Shown here one piece after another: positions 1 to 11,194 of a stretch of 64,000 bases of DNA (position 1 is the stretch's first letter; every line of letters starts with the position of its first letter). Origin of the DNA: Lineus longissimus (Eukaryota > Nemertea > Pilidiophora > Heteronemertea > Lineidae); contig NC_088326.1 in NCBI RefSeq assembly GCF_910592395.1, forward strand, positions 11,041,001-11,105,000. The letters are read 5' to 3'. Made by a program: the position numbers and the translations under genes. Below the pieces are notes generated by a model. It did not search any database, was not told where the DNA came from, and was given only the letters and a program-made list of their open reading frames with translations.

Positions 1-499
1 CACCTCTGGGGAGCTTATACGATACGATGGCCAGGCGGCCATCTTGAAAACTAAACAAAGTCCTATTACTCCGAAACTAATGATCGGATTGCAACCAAAC
101 TTAATGTGATTATGTATCTTTGTACTCCTATCAATATCCCTAATTTTCGGTCAAATCCCATGACAAATATGGCCGCCAGGGCGCCATCTTGGAAATCCAA
201 CAAAGTCCTATTACTCCTAATCTGTCGAACAGATGTCAACCAATTTCCATGTGTCATGTACACTCTTCAATAGCCCTGAAATTCAGTCAACTTTATAACC
301 AAAATGCTATACTTAGATGGTACCGGTAATGGTGAGACCATTTGGCGTACACCTTTCTTTGGCGCTTTTGCGAAGTTGCTAAGTGGTCCCTAGCCGCTTC
401 AAAGGCTGACTGCAATCCGTTATGCAGGTCTTTTGCATATCTTCCGGCTTTCCTCCAATAGTGAGGCATGGGTGTGCCATAGATCACGTCTGGGGGTAA

Positions 500-835
500 T
501 CATGGTTCTCGTCCATGCATTAGAAAGAAAGTAGAGAATCCGGTCGATTCATGTACGCTGGAGTTGTACGCGAGCGCGACTGGGCCCAGATGCAGATCCA
601 AGTCGGTACCATTGTCTTTGGTGTTCTTTGCTATCATGTCCTTCAGTGTTTTATTAAACCGTTCCACCATACCATTTCCTTGAGGATGATAGGCGATGGT
701 TCGTGATTTGTAAATCTCTAAAAGGACACACAGTTCCTGGCAGACATTGGCTTCAAACTGTCTACCCTGATCCGAGTGGTAACTCTCAGGGACTCTGTGG
801 TCCCGGACGTCTTCCCGGAACAAAATATCGGCCAC
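500..835 (-). pseudogene. gypsy integrase catalytic core remnant
   Basis: Contains YHSDQGRQFEA (second catalytic Asp region) and GNGMVERFNKTLKDM (catalytic Glu region) of the DDE integrase core, followed by LAYNSSVHESTGFSTFFLMHGREP, the typical core end. The domain is recognisable but isolated by stops on both sides. Confidence 0.9.
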
Positions 836-954
836 AGTTCAAGCTGTTTGGTCCTTCATTGGGTATACGTTGGAATATTTCGTGAAATGATCTTCGACCA
901 CCAGGGCATAACGGTTACCTCTGGGTGATACAGGTAGCTCGATGATGTCTGTGG

Positions 955-1332
955 CTACCAATTCCAATGGAAGAATCCGTCATTCACTTTGCACAGGGTT
1001 TTGTTCCGACCGAGGTGGGAGGTGGTTACCCCTGCTTGAATATCTTGGAGAGCTGAGAGGCGTAGTACTGGTTGGAGGACTTGCCGCAGGCATGTTTTTC
1101 CCTTGGATTTCTGACAATGACAGAGAACTCCATCATGGATTTCCAGTCTCTCAAACTCTCTCCAATACTTCTTTAATATCCTGCCTTGGTCTGTCATCTG
1201 CCTCCAGTCTGGTTTAGACTTAGATTGAACCCATTTGCGAACCATAGAGATATCCAAGTCTAACTCCTGCTCAGCTCCCACTGACTCAGCAGGATCCACG
1301 ACATCAGTTGGTGGCGCCATTGAGGTTAGCAT
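955..1332 (-). pseudogene. gypsy integrase N-terminal zinc-binding region
   Basis: The block HLGRNKTLCKV matches the integrase H2C2 zinc-binding module (consensus HxGxxKT). The first zinc His and the motif spacing are degraded (QDIQAGVTTSHLGRN). The upstream part is the poorly conserved linker between RNase H and integrase. Confidence 0.75.
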
Positions 1333-1759
1333 TACAAACCGGAGTATCGTGGCCGCTGGCAGGTATCTGTGTCACAACTGAAGGTGTGAAACGGACAGTT
1401 TTCCTTTGTTTATCCTTCAAAACCACAAGCTATTGTTCCGTTGGTTTCAATCTGTACCATGTGGACTTCCTGGTACGTTGCCTTCCCTTACTGGGTTTTT
1501 CCGCTTCTTCCTTAACGACAGGGGAGACATGAACCACCTGTGTTTTCTCTAGCAATTCGGCCTCTTTCCTTGGTTCCTGCTGCAGCACTGGCTGTAGCGC
1601 CTTCACCCCCTCATCGAGAGGTCGCTGTTCCTGCAGGGAAACCCTAGTTGCACACACTTTACCTACGTCAGTAGGCGCCATATCTTGAGCCTCTCCGTCG
1701 AGCTCCGACGGTCGTCTACTGAGTGCATCAGCAGCTCCATTGAGTTTTCCAGCCAAATG

Positions 1760-2008
1760 CTAGATCTCAAAGTCGCCGTAGGAGCCGAGCTCGATTGCCC
1801 ATCGGTTTCGTCGTCCCGAAGATTCACACTCTAGTTTGAGAGTGCTCTGGTAGATTAGCGACCGATGGTCAGTAAGCACTGTGAAAGTAGATCCCCATAA
1901 GTAAATATGGAAGTGTCGCAGAGCCCACACGATAGCCCAGAACTCCCTGTCAAAGGTAGCCCAGTTGCGCTCGGTTTTGTTTAACGCCTTGCTCGCATAG
2001 GCAATCAC
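1760..2008 (-). pseudogene. gypsy RNase H remnant
   Basis: The frame includes YASKALNKTERNWATFDREF and the TVLTDHRSL motif, characteristic of the Ty3/gypsy RNase H. It follows the RT remnant in the right order but in a different frame. Confidence 0.88.
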
Positions 2009-2588
2009 CCGTTCTACTCCATCCTGCTTCTGTGATAGTAACGCTCCGACTGCAAAGTCTTAGGCATCTGTACTCACAATGAACTGTTCACCCCAACGTG
2101 GGTGTCCAAGGATAGGTGGCGATGACAGCTGGAATTTAAGAGTATCAAAGCTTTCTTGGCATGCTTCATCCCATACAAAACTGACATCCTTTTCCAGAAC
2201 CTGGTTTAGGGGTGCAGCAACCCTTGCACGAATCGTCAGTAATAGGATGCCAAGCCATGGAAACTTCGAACATGTTTCTCACTCCGTGGTATAGGCCAAT
2301 CCATCACCTTTGCCACATTCTCAGGGTCCAGTCGAACTCCGTGTTCTGACACCTCGTGGCCAACATTTATTGTCTTGGGTCTGGCTATTTTACATTTGCT
2401 GGGTTTAAGCTTCAGGTTAGCCTCCCGAGGTCAGCTAAAGATGTCAGGCTCTGGACTGACTGTGGTCGACTCGACTTCACACGAACAAAGACGGAGGCAA
2501 GCTGACCTTACAGGTGTCATTTAATACTCAACAAAAGAAGAACGGTTAGGTATAGAATTAGGAATCACAACCATACAAAAGACCTCTT

Positions 2589-3152
2589 CTAAGACGATAA
2601 GATATTCATCAAAGGTCTTTGTGTAGATAAACAAGGCATTTGGGTAGCCCGCCAATCCATTCCATTGAACACCTGTTCAATGAGCTTGGCAAACAAAGGT
2701 GGTGCGTTGCACAACCCAAAGGGGAGATGAGTGAATCGGTACAGGTCTGGTCCTACCGAAAATGCAGTTTTGTCCCGATCTTTTTCCGCTACAGGGACCT
2801 GCCAATAACCGCTGGTAAGATCAAGGGTGGTAAAGACAGTTGACCCTGACATCCCGGACAGAACGTCATCTGTCCTCGGGAGGCTGTGAGCATTCTTCAC
2901 AGTTTCAGCGTTCAGCTTTCTGTAATCCACACAGAATCTCAGGTCACCATTCTTCTTCTTTACCAGCACTACCGGCGATGACCACCGCCCGGTACAATTT
3001 TCAACGATTCCGTCCTGGAACATGTTACCGATCTGTCCAAAGATCGTGTCACGTACATGAAAGGGTAATCGCCTCGGTTTCTGCTTTATTGGTGCTGCCG
3101 TCCCTGTATCCAGCAATGGTGTGGGTAACAAGGTGGGTGAGCCCAATATCAC
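2589..3152 (-). pseudogene. gypsy reverse transcriptase fingers/palm remnant
   Basis: Contains SPVVLVKKKNGDLRFCVDYR, the FTTLDLTSGYWQVPV block with the first catalytic Asp, and FTHLPFGLCNAPPLF, all diagnostic of gypsy RT. The sequence that should carry the catalytic YxDD box reads YLHK after a frame change, and the palm is then cut from the thumb (EANLKLKPSK, near 2,410) by about 160 bp of foreign sequence. Confidence 0.9.
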
Positions 3153-3457
3153 TAATCAGTGGAATATATCAAAACTGTGGAAGTCCCCCACTAGTTTTCC
3201 TTCCCGCACTAGCAGTGGCTGGTCGTCCAGGTTCATGATCCGAACTGGTATCCTTGCGTCCGTAGCGGTAGCTACCATACGCACCACAAGTACGTCGTTA
3301 CCCGTTCTTGCTTCCAAAATTCCGTTGAACTTCAGCATGGGGTTGCCACGGTCATGGAGTAATCGCCCTGGGCAGCTAACATCAGAGTGTGGTGGAATGA
3401 TACGCTCCTCCTCATCTTAACTTGGCACACGCCTGGTGGCTCGGGGTCCCTAAAAGC

Positions 3458-3847
3458 TCATGGGAGAATCTCATCTCCTATTCGCAGCTGGTGTTGGCGG
3501 GGGTTGATGGAAATATTGTGGGTCAGCATAAAGTCCCACCCAAGGATCAATGGGCTGTCTACATTGCGGACAACTCGGAAGCGGTGAGGTAAATCAAGGT
3601 TGCCCAAGGTCACAGTTACCGTCGAGCAACCTTTGACATCGAGGGTGTCACCAGTCACAGCATGCGGTTCCCTGCTGGAGTGCTCCAGTACGAGTTCCGG
3701 GGGTTGACAGCACCGCCAAAGATTTTCGCGTATCACGGAAATCTCTGCACCTTTGACAACTAAAGCGAATCCCTCGTGGTTGCCAATCTTCAACTTCACC
3801 TTTGGCATAACTTTCCTTGGGTCCAGACTTTGCTGGGTGTCCGCCAA
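3458..3847 (-). pseudogene. gypsy aspartic protease remnant
   Basis: Frame of 129 codons with the retropepsin fold signature: a hydrophobic strand leading into the active-site loop, and the later block SPLILGWDFM, a good match to the LILGxDF flap-distal motif. The catalytic D-T/S-G triplet position reads V-K-G (FALVVKGAEISVI), so the active-site aspartate is gone and the copy cannot be catalytic. Confidence 0.8.
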
Positions 3848-3899
3848 GTGACCCTCCTTGACGGCCGAAGCTATTCCCCCTGCCCCCGATCATACTTCA

Positions 3900-3960
3900 G
3901 ATTCCAGCAATGCCACCAGATGTGGCCTGGCTGGCCACAATAATCACACAGGCCCTTGAA
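3900..3960 (-). pseudogene. Retroviral-type CCHC zinc knuckle of gag
   Basis: The minus strand reads CDYCGQPGHIWWHC, an intact C-x2-C-x4-H-x4-C zinc knuckle, the RNA-binding module of gypsy nucleocapsid. It lies just after the gag frame and before the protease, as expected, but in a separate short frame, so the polyprotein is interrupted. Confidence 0.8.
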
Positions 3961-4032
3961 GGGCTGTGGCTCAGATTTCTGCTGTCCTTGGCTAGCTTGT
4001 TGGTTCTGTTGACTTGCGTGGTACCATCCCTG

Positions 4033-4738
4033 TTAGACATTTGAGGATGGAGTCGCCCACGTCTGCCCCCTATTCGGCCCGTGGGGTACAGGCTTGTTGT
4101 TGCTCTTGCTGGGCTTGTTGTTGACCATTGTGGTCCCCATACGCCCTCTATTGCGGTTTATAGGGAAGTTCGGCTTCGTATGAAACCTCCCGCGCCCGCG
4201 TCCGGTCTCACCATTGCCTGCCGGGCCTGCCTCAGAACTAGGCCCCGGTTGGTCGAAACCACCAGACTTCGGCAGATCACGCTGGGTTGCCCTCTCCATC
4301 CGCATCTCCTTCATCTGCTCTCCTAGCAGTTTGACCTGGGCAATCAAATCCCGCAGTGCTGATGAGTCTGCGACGGAACCAGACTCAGTGGTTTTTGATT
4401 TGTTGACACTGCAGAGGGAGTGTTCTTTTGTCACCCGCTGCACCTGCTCATATTGTTCGGCCAATTGAACAGCTGCCCGTAGGGTGGCGGGGTTGTTTGT
4501 CAGGAGATGCAATTGTGTATCTCCGTCCACAATTCCCCTGATGAATTGCTCCTTTGCAAGAGCCTCCCTAGCCGCTGCCGGAAAGTCGGCATATGCAATG
4601 GTGATTGCTTGCATAATGCTGACATCAAAGGCTGACATCGTCTCGCCCAGCTTTCGAGTCATGCCCATGAATCTTCTGTCTCGAGAGGAGCAGCCGGTGT
4701 AATGTTTTTGAGTGTTTCTGTTTTTGAGTGTTTCCCCT
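4033..4738 (-). pseudogene. gypsy gag remnant
   Basis: Open frame of about 235 codons from an upstream stop near 4,739; the first ATG in frame is at 4,668. It carries the LGETMSAF and EALAKEQFIRGI blocks typical of gypsy capsid, then a basic Gly/Arg-rich stretch (GRGRGRFH) expected of a nucleocapsid linker. The N-terminus looks truncated. It would form the internal particle protein of the retrotransposon, but it is separated from the zinc knuckle by stops. Confidence 0.8.
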
Positions 4739-4865
4739 CATTGTTTGGGAACGCTCAAAAATAGATTGACAAGTTTTTCTGTGTATCCCCCCTATTGAAA
4801 AGTCGTGGTCTCTCTAGCTGTCTATTGTTTGGAAACAGACACATGGGAAACAACCACAGATGTAA

Positions 4866-5735
4866 CACCGGGCTGCGAATTTACAATTCCCAAACAGGAT
4901 AGTCATAAGATATATTTCGAGCTTTCTGATTGGTCAACAGTAGAGCCAATTTACATACGCACATGGCCGAAGCGTACTCCTTGTTGTGATGTTGTCAAGT
5001 AGTACAGAAGTTGGGGTTCGAAACCCATGTGGGAGAATAAATTTCAACACATTTCTTTTCTTCTTTTTTCTTACATTTCATCTGTTTAAAAAAAGTTTTC
5101 ACTGTTTCATATTATTCTCATTTTGATACTGGTAGCATTATAGGCACTTTCAAAGAACTTTTAGACAATCTTTTGGTCTACCAGGGCGTACTGTTACACC
5201 TTTTACAGAACACCACTACACTTTAAACCAGCTTAGAATGATATCTAGGCACTTATTTTTACTTTCATTAACTTACATAAAGCTGAGGAAATTGTGTGAG
5301 GGGTGGATTATGGGGATCAATGTTTCCTTTTTCATCAAGAGACAAGACCCCCATCGATTTTCCAAGCCATTTCCAGTTATTTCAAATGCCCGCTCGGTAT
5401 CTGAAAAATAGTTTCTATGTGCCTTTACATATTATTTGAAAAGATTTTATTTGAAATTAGTGGTATGAAATTGATACAATCTAAAAATGAAAATACATGT
5501 TAAAAAATTATCATTCATGATATAAGATATAAATATAAGCAAAAAGAAAAAGAAAAAAATATCCCAATGGCGGATTCGAACCCACGCTAAAGGATGCCTC
5601 CATATTGCTGAATTAGTGTGCGTAGTTAAGGCTACACCACGTGACCATGATCAGCCAATCAAACTCCGATAATTATTTTGTGTCAGTTCAGTTTGGGAAT
5701 TATGAATTCGCAGCCGGGCTACAGAAACCGCGGTC
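4866..5735. mobile_element. Inverted-repeat element with tRNA-like sequences inside both ends
   Basis: The left end near 4,870-4,945 (CCGGGCTGCGAATT...AATTCCCAAAC...TGATTGG) recurs inverted near 5,650-5,730. Inside each arm is a tRNA-like B box: GGTTCGAAACC near 5,015-5,025 on plus, and GGGTTCGAATCC near 5,572-5,583 on minus. Each is followed by a T-rich tract (TTTCTTTTCTTC; TTTTTTTCTTTTTC). No coding sequence is seen between the arms. It resembles a nonautonomous terminal-inverted-repeat element that carries, or is built from, a tRNA-derived SINE head. Confidence 0.55.
5565..5650 (-). repeat. tRNA-derived SINE-like sequence
   Basis: The minus strand reads GTGGTGTAGCCTTAACTACG (A-box-like) and, about 35 bp later, GTGGGTTCGAATCCG (B-box-like). 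The cloverleaf is not clean and no CCA or matching acceptor stem is seen, so this is a tRNA-related repeat rather than a working tRNA gene. Confidence 0.5.
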
Positions 5736-6642
5736 ACGTGACATCGCTCGTGTCATTACAAAAAGTTGACTCGATTGTCGGACGGATTGAAGTGGGTCCT
5801 ATTTTCGGACACCGGACGGCGAATAATGTACGGTTTTTACGTGCTTGGTGGCGGCAGAACCAACTAGCATTTATGATTTGAGTGCAATATGCATGCCCGC
5901 ATGTCCTCATGTGCTTTTTGTGCGATGGTGAGTGATTTATAGGCCTAAAATTATAATGTTTTAAAAAAATTTGGCGGGAAATCGCACAAATCGGGCGGTC
6001 ACTGTCAAAACTTTCGCGCTACTGTCGAGGAAATCGGATTCTCCCGTTTAAGTTCTTTTTGGACAGGCCTTTTAGTTTGGCGCCAGATGTGAAGGTCGAT
6101 TATCTCCTCCTTTCAGTCCGCGTTTTATTGAAAGATGACTCGTGGTTACATCACAAATACCAACTTTTATTCTCAAAATCTGAACTTCGTTTGGAAACGC
6201 CAAGGGCGTCACCGGAAGAGACTCACTGCGCAGCTGCTCTGCGCAGTGCTGAATGTTAAAGGGGCAGTGGCCCAATATGTGCCCGCCACATACAAATATT
6301 TAATTTGCTAGAATATGACAAAGCATTACCAATAACCACACATTTGAAGCAAAAGTATGGTCAAATTTTCCAAGCTAGTTTTACACCTTTTCCAAGCTTG
6401 TTTTACACCTTTTACACATTTATAAGGTAGATATACTTCTGCATGTGATAAAAACTTTTATCAATGGTGTATAGATGCTTCACTCCATCTGCTGAATGCA
6501 TACATAGGAGGCCCATGCCTCCCCTGGCATTAGCTGAAGCATAGGTGCATGCGCTGAAAGTCAGTCCACTTCATCTCCAAAATGTTCCATGCTCATCTTA
6601 CTCAAATAAAAATATCACCATTAAAATCTTCTGATCAATATC
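5736..6642. other. Noncoding spacer, no supported gene
   Basis: Short open frames here (for example 6,059-6,259) have no recognisable protein and no splice context. The stretch lies between the inverted-repeat element and the probable PRIMPOL poly(A) site. Nothing else is supported. Confidence 0.4.
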
Positions 6643-6648
6643 TTTATT
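6643..6648 (-). terminator. Probable PRIMPOL polyadenylation signal
   Basis: AATAAA on the minus strand, about 620 bp downstream of the PRIMPOL stop codon and beyond both extra tail copies. If used, both copies would lie in the 3' UTR or form alternative 3' ends. Confidence 0.4.
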
Positions 6649-6788
6649 ATCATTTACATTCTGTGTAAATCCATGCAGCTGAGAAATAATTAAATGAAAA
6701 TTGGCCAAAAACATGAAAAATGTGTGTGTAAATGACGTGTTGTTCGCGACACAATGACAAAGATCCAAAACATGAGAACTTGAAACTG

Positions 6789-7165
6789 CAATCACTTCGG
6801 GCTTGCATCTTCAACCTGATCAAGTACTGCTAATATTTCACTATCGTCGACAGAACCTCACGACCCCTACGTATCCTCAAGGGTCCTGATACCACCAGGA
6901 CCAGAAAATCAGCCCCAAGAACACAAGGGTAGCGCTGTCTGACCAACATTAAACTGGTTAAGTCTGATTATTGAGTGCACTGCTCCACTTCCTAAATGCG
7001 TACATGTGTCCCAATGTTTAATTTTCAAAACTTGGATAACTAAGAGTCCAATCACTTTGGGCCAGCATGTTCGACCTCGTCCAACAACTCTAACAGTTCA
7101 TTGTCCTCAACATCAGCCATCTCCACATCCTCCTGACCCCACCCACCATAACAGTGAAGCAGAAT
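6789..7165 (-). repeat. Two tandem partial copies of the PRIMPOL last exon
   Basis: Two degenerate copies of the end of the PRIMPOL coding region and adjoining 3' UTR lie downstream of the real stop. The copy ending at 7,052 still reads EMADVEDNELLELLDEVEHA then GPK and stop; the copy ending at 6,792 reads DDSEILAVLDQVEDASPK and stop. The genuine tail reads EDGELLEVLDQVEHASPK. The stops are 215 and 260 bp apart, and the flanking UTR (CAAAAYWTGAG...AATCAC) is copied too. See findings. Confidence 0.75.
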
Positions 7166-7266
7166 TCTCACTCTGAGGAAGAGAAGATCCCGCCTTCACT
7201 GCTAAATCTGAGAAATGCATACACTACAATGACAAAGTTCCAAAACTTGAGTAACTGCGAGTAAAA

Positions 7267-10200
7267 TCACTTTGGGCTAGCATGTTCAACCTGATCCAAC
7301 ACCTCTAACAGTTCTCCATCTTCATCCTCGGCCATCTCAACAGCCTCTACACCACCAGCCGAGGTGGTATTCTCGCTCTGAGGAAGACACGAGTCGGATT
7401 TTACTGCCTTCACCTGATTGTACACGCAGCACTTCCTCGAGTTTCCAGCAACGCTCAACTCGGCTCCCGATGCTGCCGTCAGTAAGTCCTTATCACTGAC
7501 CTCCTCCAAGAAATCATCTTCAAAATCGGTAGAGTCGTTGATGTAGTAACTTGGGAGGAGTTCCCGCGGTAGGGGGTACTCGTCAGATTTGAAATTGATG
7601 CGTTTGCATTCTGGGTCGTGGCATTTCTGGTAGTAGACGCCATTCTTGACATCCACGAGGAACCTGCATAGAAGAATAACACGTATGAATGAGCATGAGC
7701 ACTTTGAAATCCTTTGTCTAATTTAGATTCGGTGCTTTGGGGGGAAAAAGGGCGGGTGACTTTTGACTTACATGATATTATTGCTCTTGTGATGCCGCCG
7801 AATATTCTCGCACCACCGATACTTGGCGATCTCGTAGACGAGGAGTTCTCCCTGCGTGAAGTACGACCACCTCCGGATGGAGCCCTGGATGCCACCAATA
7901 TTCAGAATGCTGGCGATGAACTCGTCGATCTCTGGGAAGGGAGAGGAGCTATAGCCTTCCAGTGGTGCCGCTGAAAGGTGAAAATTTCGGAACTGTAACT
8001 GCAAGTGGTAGCTGGTGCCACAGTTTTGGAGCGCCCGCAAAGGAACGCTCTCTTGTTTTCCTGAATTTCGGGTCCTTCGAGCGTGTGTCAAGGAAATTAG
8101 CGCTCCTTTGCTTCAAAGATGCAATAAAGTTCAAATTCAATGTGCCCGGGTCTGGGGATCTTGAGAACACAACAGCAACCTGCAATCAGTTAAAAACTTC
8201 TTAAGTCCACAATCTTTTACTTTTTTGACCTGGCAGAGACCCTGATGAGTACGACAATATTAATTGTGAAGATATACCTTTTGGTTCATTCTTTGAACAA
8301 CTTGGATTGGAATTCCGTCGGGCAAGTGGAATCCGGACATTTTCTTCCCATGTCAGCAGACGCAGGTAAGGACAGAACCTTAAAAAAAGAATATTAGATA
8401 TTATCACACTGTCATAGCATGCATTGGAGCAGTTTTAAACCAATGTGACCTCAACCACGGCTATGGATGTCTACCGAAGTCAACTGTCCTAGAGAGTTCT
8501 ACAACAGAGCCCCAGAGCTATCTGGTCAGTTCGGTGTCCTTCGGGCCAGTATTCCTCTCTATTCTTAATAAGGAAGCAGGTACAGAGCCGCAGTGTTTTG
8601 TGGTCAGGTTGGTGTCCTTCGGCCAGTCTTCCTCTCCATTCTTCATGAGGGAGTAGGTACAGAGCCCCCAGAGCTTTGTGGTCAGGCTAGTGTCCTTTGG
8701 CCAGTATTCCTCTCTATTCTTCATGAGGGAGCAGGTACAGAGCCCCAGAGCTTTGTGGTTAGGGTGGTGTCCTTTTGGCCAGTATTCCTCTCAATTCTTC
8801 ATCCGGGAGCAGATGAGCTGGAGTCTGGTCTCCAGACCCACATTCATTTTGAGCAGATTCTCGCAGGCCTATTCTGTGAAGGTGTTTCTTAAAGCGACAC
8901 TACCTGTTTGTAGACAGTAGATCGTCACATGTTGCTTTAGAAATCTTTCAAATCGACTTACTTAACATTTGTGACCATCGAGTCGAGGTATATCTGTTCA
9001 ACTGGCCCACGGCCAATAGGTGTCGACACTGTATAATAGTTCGTCTGCCGATATTCCATTGGGTAACCTTTACCGAGTTTGGAAGATTTGAAAAGTCTGA
9101 AGTTTCGGTTTTTAGTATAGACACCTGGAAAGAAAATACAAAATTTATCATCATTGGGAGCACAGAACTAGCATTGTGCACTTGTAACAAACTTCATTAT
9201 TTCCCCCTTACACTAAACTACGGATTACGTTTTCAAAATTTATGTGGATAAAGATTAGGTTCATCTTATAAGTTTGTCCTTCCGAAATACACTAAAACTG
9301 AAAATTCTTACCTAAATCAACGAACAGAACTTCATTTCTATCTCGGTCACGGACCAGGAGCTCCTCAAGGCGCGACTTCGCAATCCCGAAATACACCAGA
9401 TTCCTCTTCTGTGCAAATTCTGATGGCGCGACATCTACGTTTCGTGAATGTGCATCATTTTCTGACATCGCATCATCTGATTTCCCAGATTTATTTCTAC
9501 TCGATCTCCGCAGTTTCTTTCTGCTTGGTTCGTCTTCCGTTGCAACCTCCTCTTTTGGCCGAAGGACATCCATGAGTTGGGAACAAACATGGTTGACAAA
9601 GTTTCCTGAAATTTCAAGACAGTAAATTTACATCCATAGGAATATCAAATACAGTGGAACCTCCCTTAGTGGACATCATTCTATTCAGGACAACCTCTCT
9701 ATTAGAGACAATAGTTTTGGTCCCAAATTGGTTGTTTCCATTCAATTTGACCTCTCTTGTCCAGAAACCTCTCTACTTGTCAGTCCCGAGGGTGACCTTC
9801 ACCTTACTTAATAACTTTTCCATTTGACGCGGTCAGAGATTGGCACCAGGTTAACGCCTCACTCATACGACAAGGCAATAGTAGTGTGGTGACTTGCCCG
9901 AGGTCACAAACGATGCAATCTATACCTACCTGCATGAATGTTGTCCTTGAATGCTGCTCCCTTGATCAGGTAGATGAGATGACGACTAAATTTGCTCGGA
10001 TTGTGTGACTGTAAGTCGACCACTTGTCGCTGATTAGTAGTTATGTTGTAGTGTTTCTCCAAGTGGTAGTCTATCAGCTGCAATTGGAAGAAAGAGAAAT
10101 TAGTCACAGCAAAAATTATTCGATTTTTTGGTAGAAAAAAGTTCCAGGCACTTTTCCTCAGCTCATTGACATCCCTGGCATGACAACAACTGCAATGTTG

Positions 10201-11194
10201 CTCACCTCGATAAATGTATGAACCATCTTATCTCCGCACGACTTCGGGTTATAGGCGGTCAGGAACTCGAGATCGAAGTACAACTTGCAGACAGCACCCT
10301 CTGGTATCACTTCGTAGTGGTGGCAAGCTTTTTGTTTCATCATCTGACGGTAGAAGTGCCAGAAATGTGGGTAGCTGCAGACCATGTACATCCTCTTGCC
10401 GGAGTTCTCTCCTTGGAAGGAAGAGCTCTCGTAGGCGAACACGTGTAAGTCCTAAAAAGAAGGAGGGAGAACATAGTTATTAGAATAAACAAGAATAGTA
10501 TAGGATGAACTGGGCTTTCTTACTTTTTTGAAAATGTAGAAGTCTCTTCAACAATGAGTGGAAGAACTAAATCTCTTCTAAGTGTCTCTCCTGTCCTTGC
10601 TAGATATTACTCTTGTTTTTGACATACTGACAAACTGCAAGTTTAACCGTTTAACTAGCAGATGAGAGATTCTTTTGTCGGAGGTCGCATCAAATTCTGA
10701 AATAGTCACAGGTAGCTACGATTCAAATTGCTCCTTTGGGCGGTGTTTTAACCCTTAGTACCTCCGATTTGCTCCTTGCATATTCGAAGGCATCTTGCTG
10801 GCGAAAAAATGTCTTCCGATAGATACAAGGATCGTCGATTCTGAAAAATAATACAATATTCTTAATTTAAATTGGGTTTTGACATTACAAGGAAATAGTG
10901 TAACTCAGTTGCAACAAGGTTGTGACGTCAAAAGTGACATCTTGTTAGAAATAGAATGCCTGAGCCCATTGCTTCAGCAAAGGTTGGACCAAAACACATG
11001 AAAACTAAAAGCAGCCTCCCCAATCCTATTTTTAACTACTAAAACAAAGAAGTGATGTTGAAAATCTATAAGCGCAGCAAGCAATGATGATCGACTCTAC
11101 TCACTTTGGTCTGTACTCCTTTGGGGAAGGATGTGCCTTGTAGTGCGCTTCACGATTCGCGATGTTCTTTAGACGATCATGCCATTGTCTTTCT
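7267..11194 (-). CDS. PRIMPOL: DNA-directed primase/polymerase PrimPol (9 exons)
   Basis: Archaeo-eukaryotic primase superfamily enzyme that reprimes DNA synthesis ahead of stalled forks in nucleus and mitochondria. Predicted exons (minus): 11194-11105, 10840-10762, 10451-10206, 10077-9930, 9605-9312, 9124-8962, 8378-8278, 7970-7772, 7663-7267. All junctions are GT-AG and in phase, giving about 572 codons (human 560). The catalytic DxE is in CKLYFDLEF (about residues 116-118), the S-x-H nucleotide-binding motif in KFSRHLIY (exon 4), and the third metal Asp in LFVDLG at the exon 5/6 junction. The C-terminal UL52-type zinc ribbon is YRWCENIRRHHKSNNI plus YQKCHDPEC. The acidic end (EDGELLEVLDQVEHA) resembles the RPA-binding helix. 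No initiator ATG fits exon 1, which opens at RERQWHDRLKN, so the start codon is probably in an upstream exon. Divergent from EEF1D. Confidence 0.95.
8485..8850. repeat. Minisatellite-bearing element, short form (4 units of about 78 bp)
   Basis: Four units with core CAGAGCCCCAGAGCTTTGTGG lie in the PRIMPOL intron between exons 6 and 7. They are bounded on the left by GTCCTAGAGAGTTCTACAACA and on the right by a unique segment ending GAGCAGATT. The same boundaries enclose the 16-unit array at 14.3-15.6 kb, so both look like copies of one element. Open frames through the array are translations of the repeat. Confidence 0.8.
9648..9830 (+). mobile_element. Dispersed MITE, ACAGTGGAACCTC family
   Basis: Copy of a roughly 170-bp repeat that starts TACAGTRGAACCTCCCT and contains TTTTGGTCCCAAATTGGTTG and TTCCATTCAATTTGACCTCTCT. 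Full copies end with the inverse of their start. This one is truncated on the right and lies in the PRIMPOL intron between exons 4 and 5. Other copies are in the EEF1D 3' flank, UBTF introns and SDR introns. The ends suggest a Tc1/pogo-type nonautonomous transposon; that family call is an inference. Confidence 0.6.

Larger units (their letters stand above)
1..4740 (-). mobile_element. Decayed Ty3/gypsy LTR retrotransposon (internal region)
   Basis: Read on the minus strand, the order is gag, CCHC zinc knuckle, aspartic protease, reverse transcriptase, RNase H, zinc-binding integrase N-terminus and integrase core, which is the Ty3/gypsy order (integrase after RNase H). The frame is broken many times. 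The protease and RT active-site motifs are lost, and about 160 bp of unrelated sequence (roughly 2,425-2,590) separates the RT palm from the RT thumb. No clear LTR was found upstream of gag, and the 3' end runs off the window, so the full length is unknown. It is an immobile fossil. The domain assignments are secure; the exact ends are not. Confidence 0.92.

Noticed and set aside
7714-8204. Plus-strand frames opposite PRIMPOL
   Set aside because: They overlap PRIMPOL exon 8 and its flanking intron antisense; the minus reading is the recognised protein.
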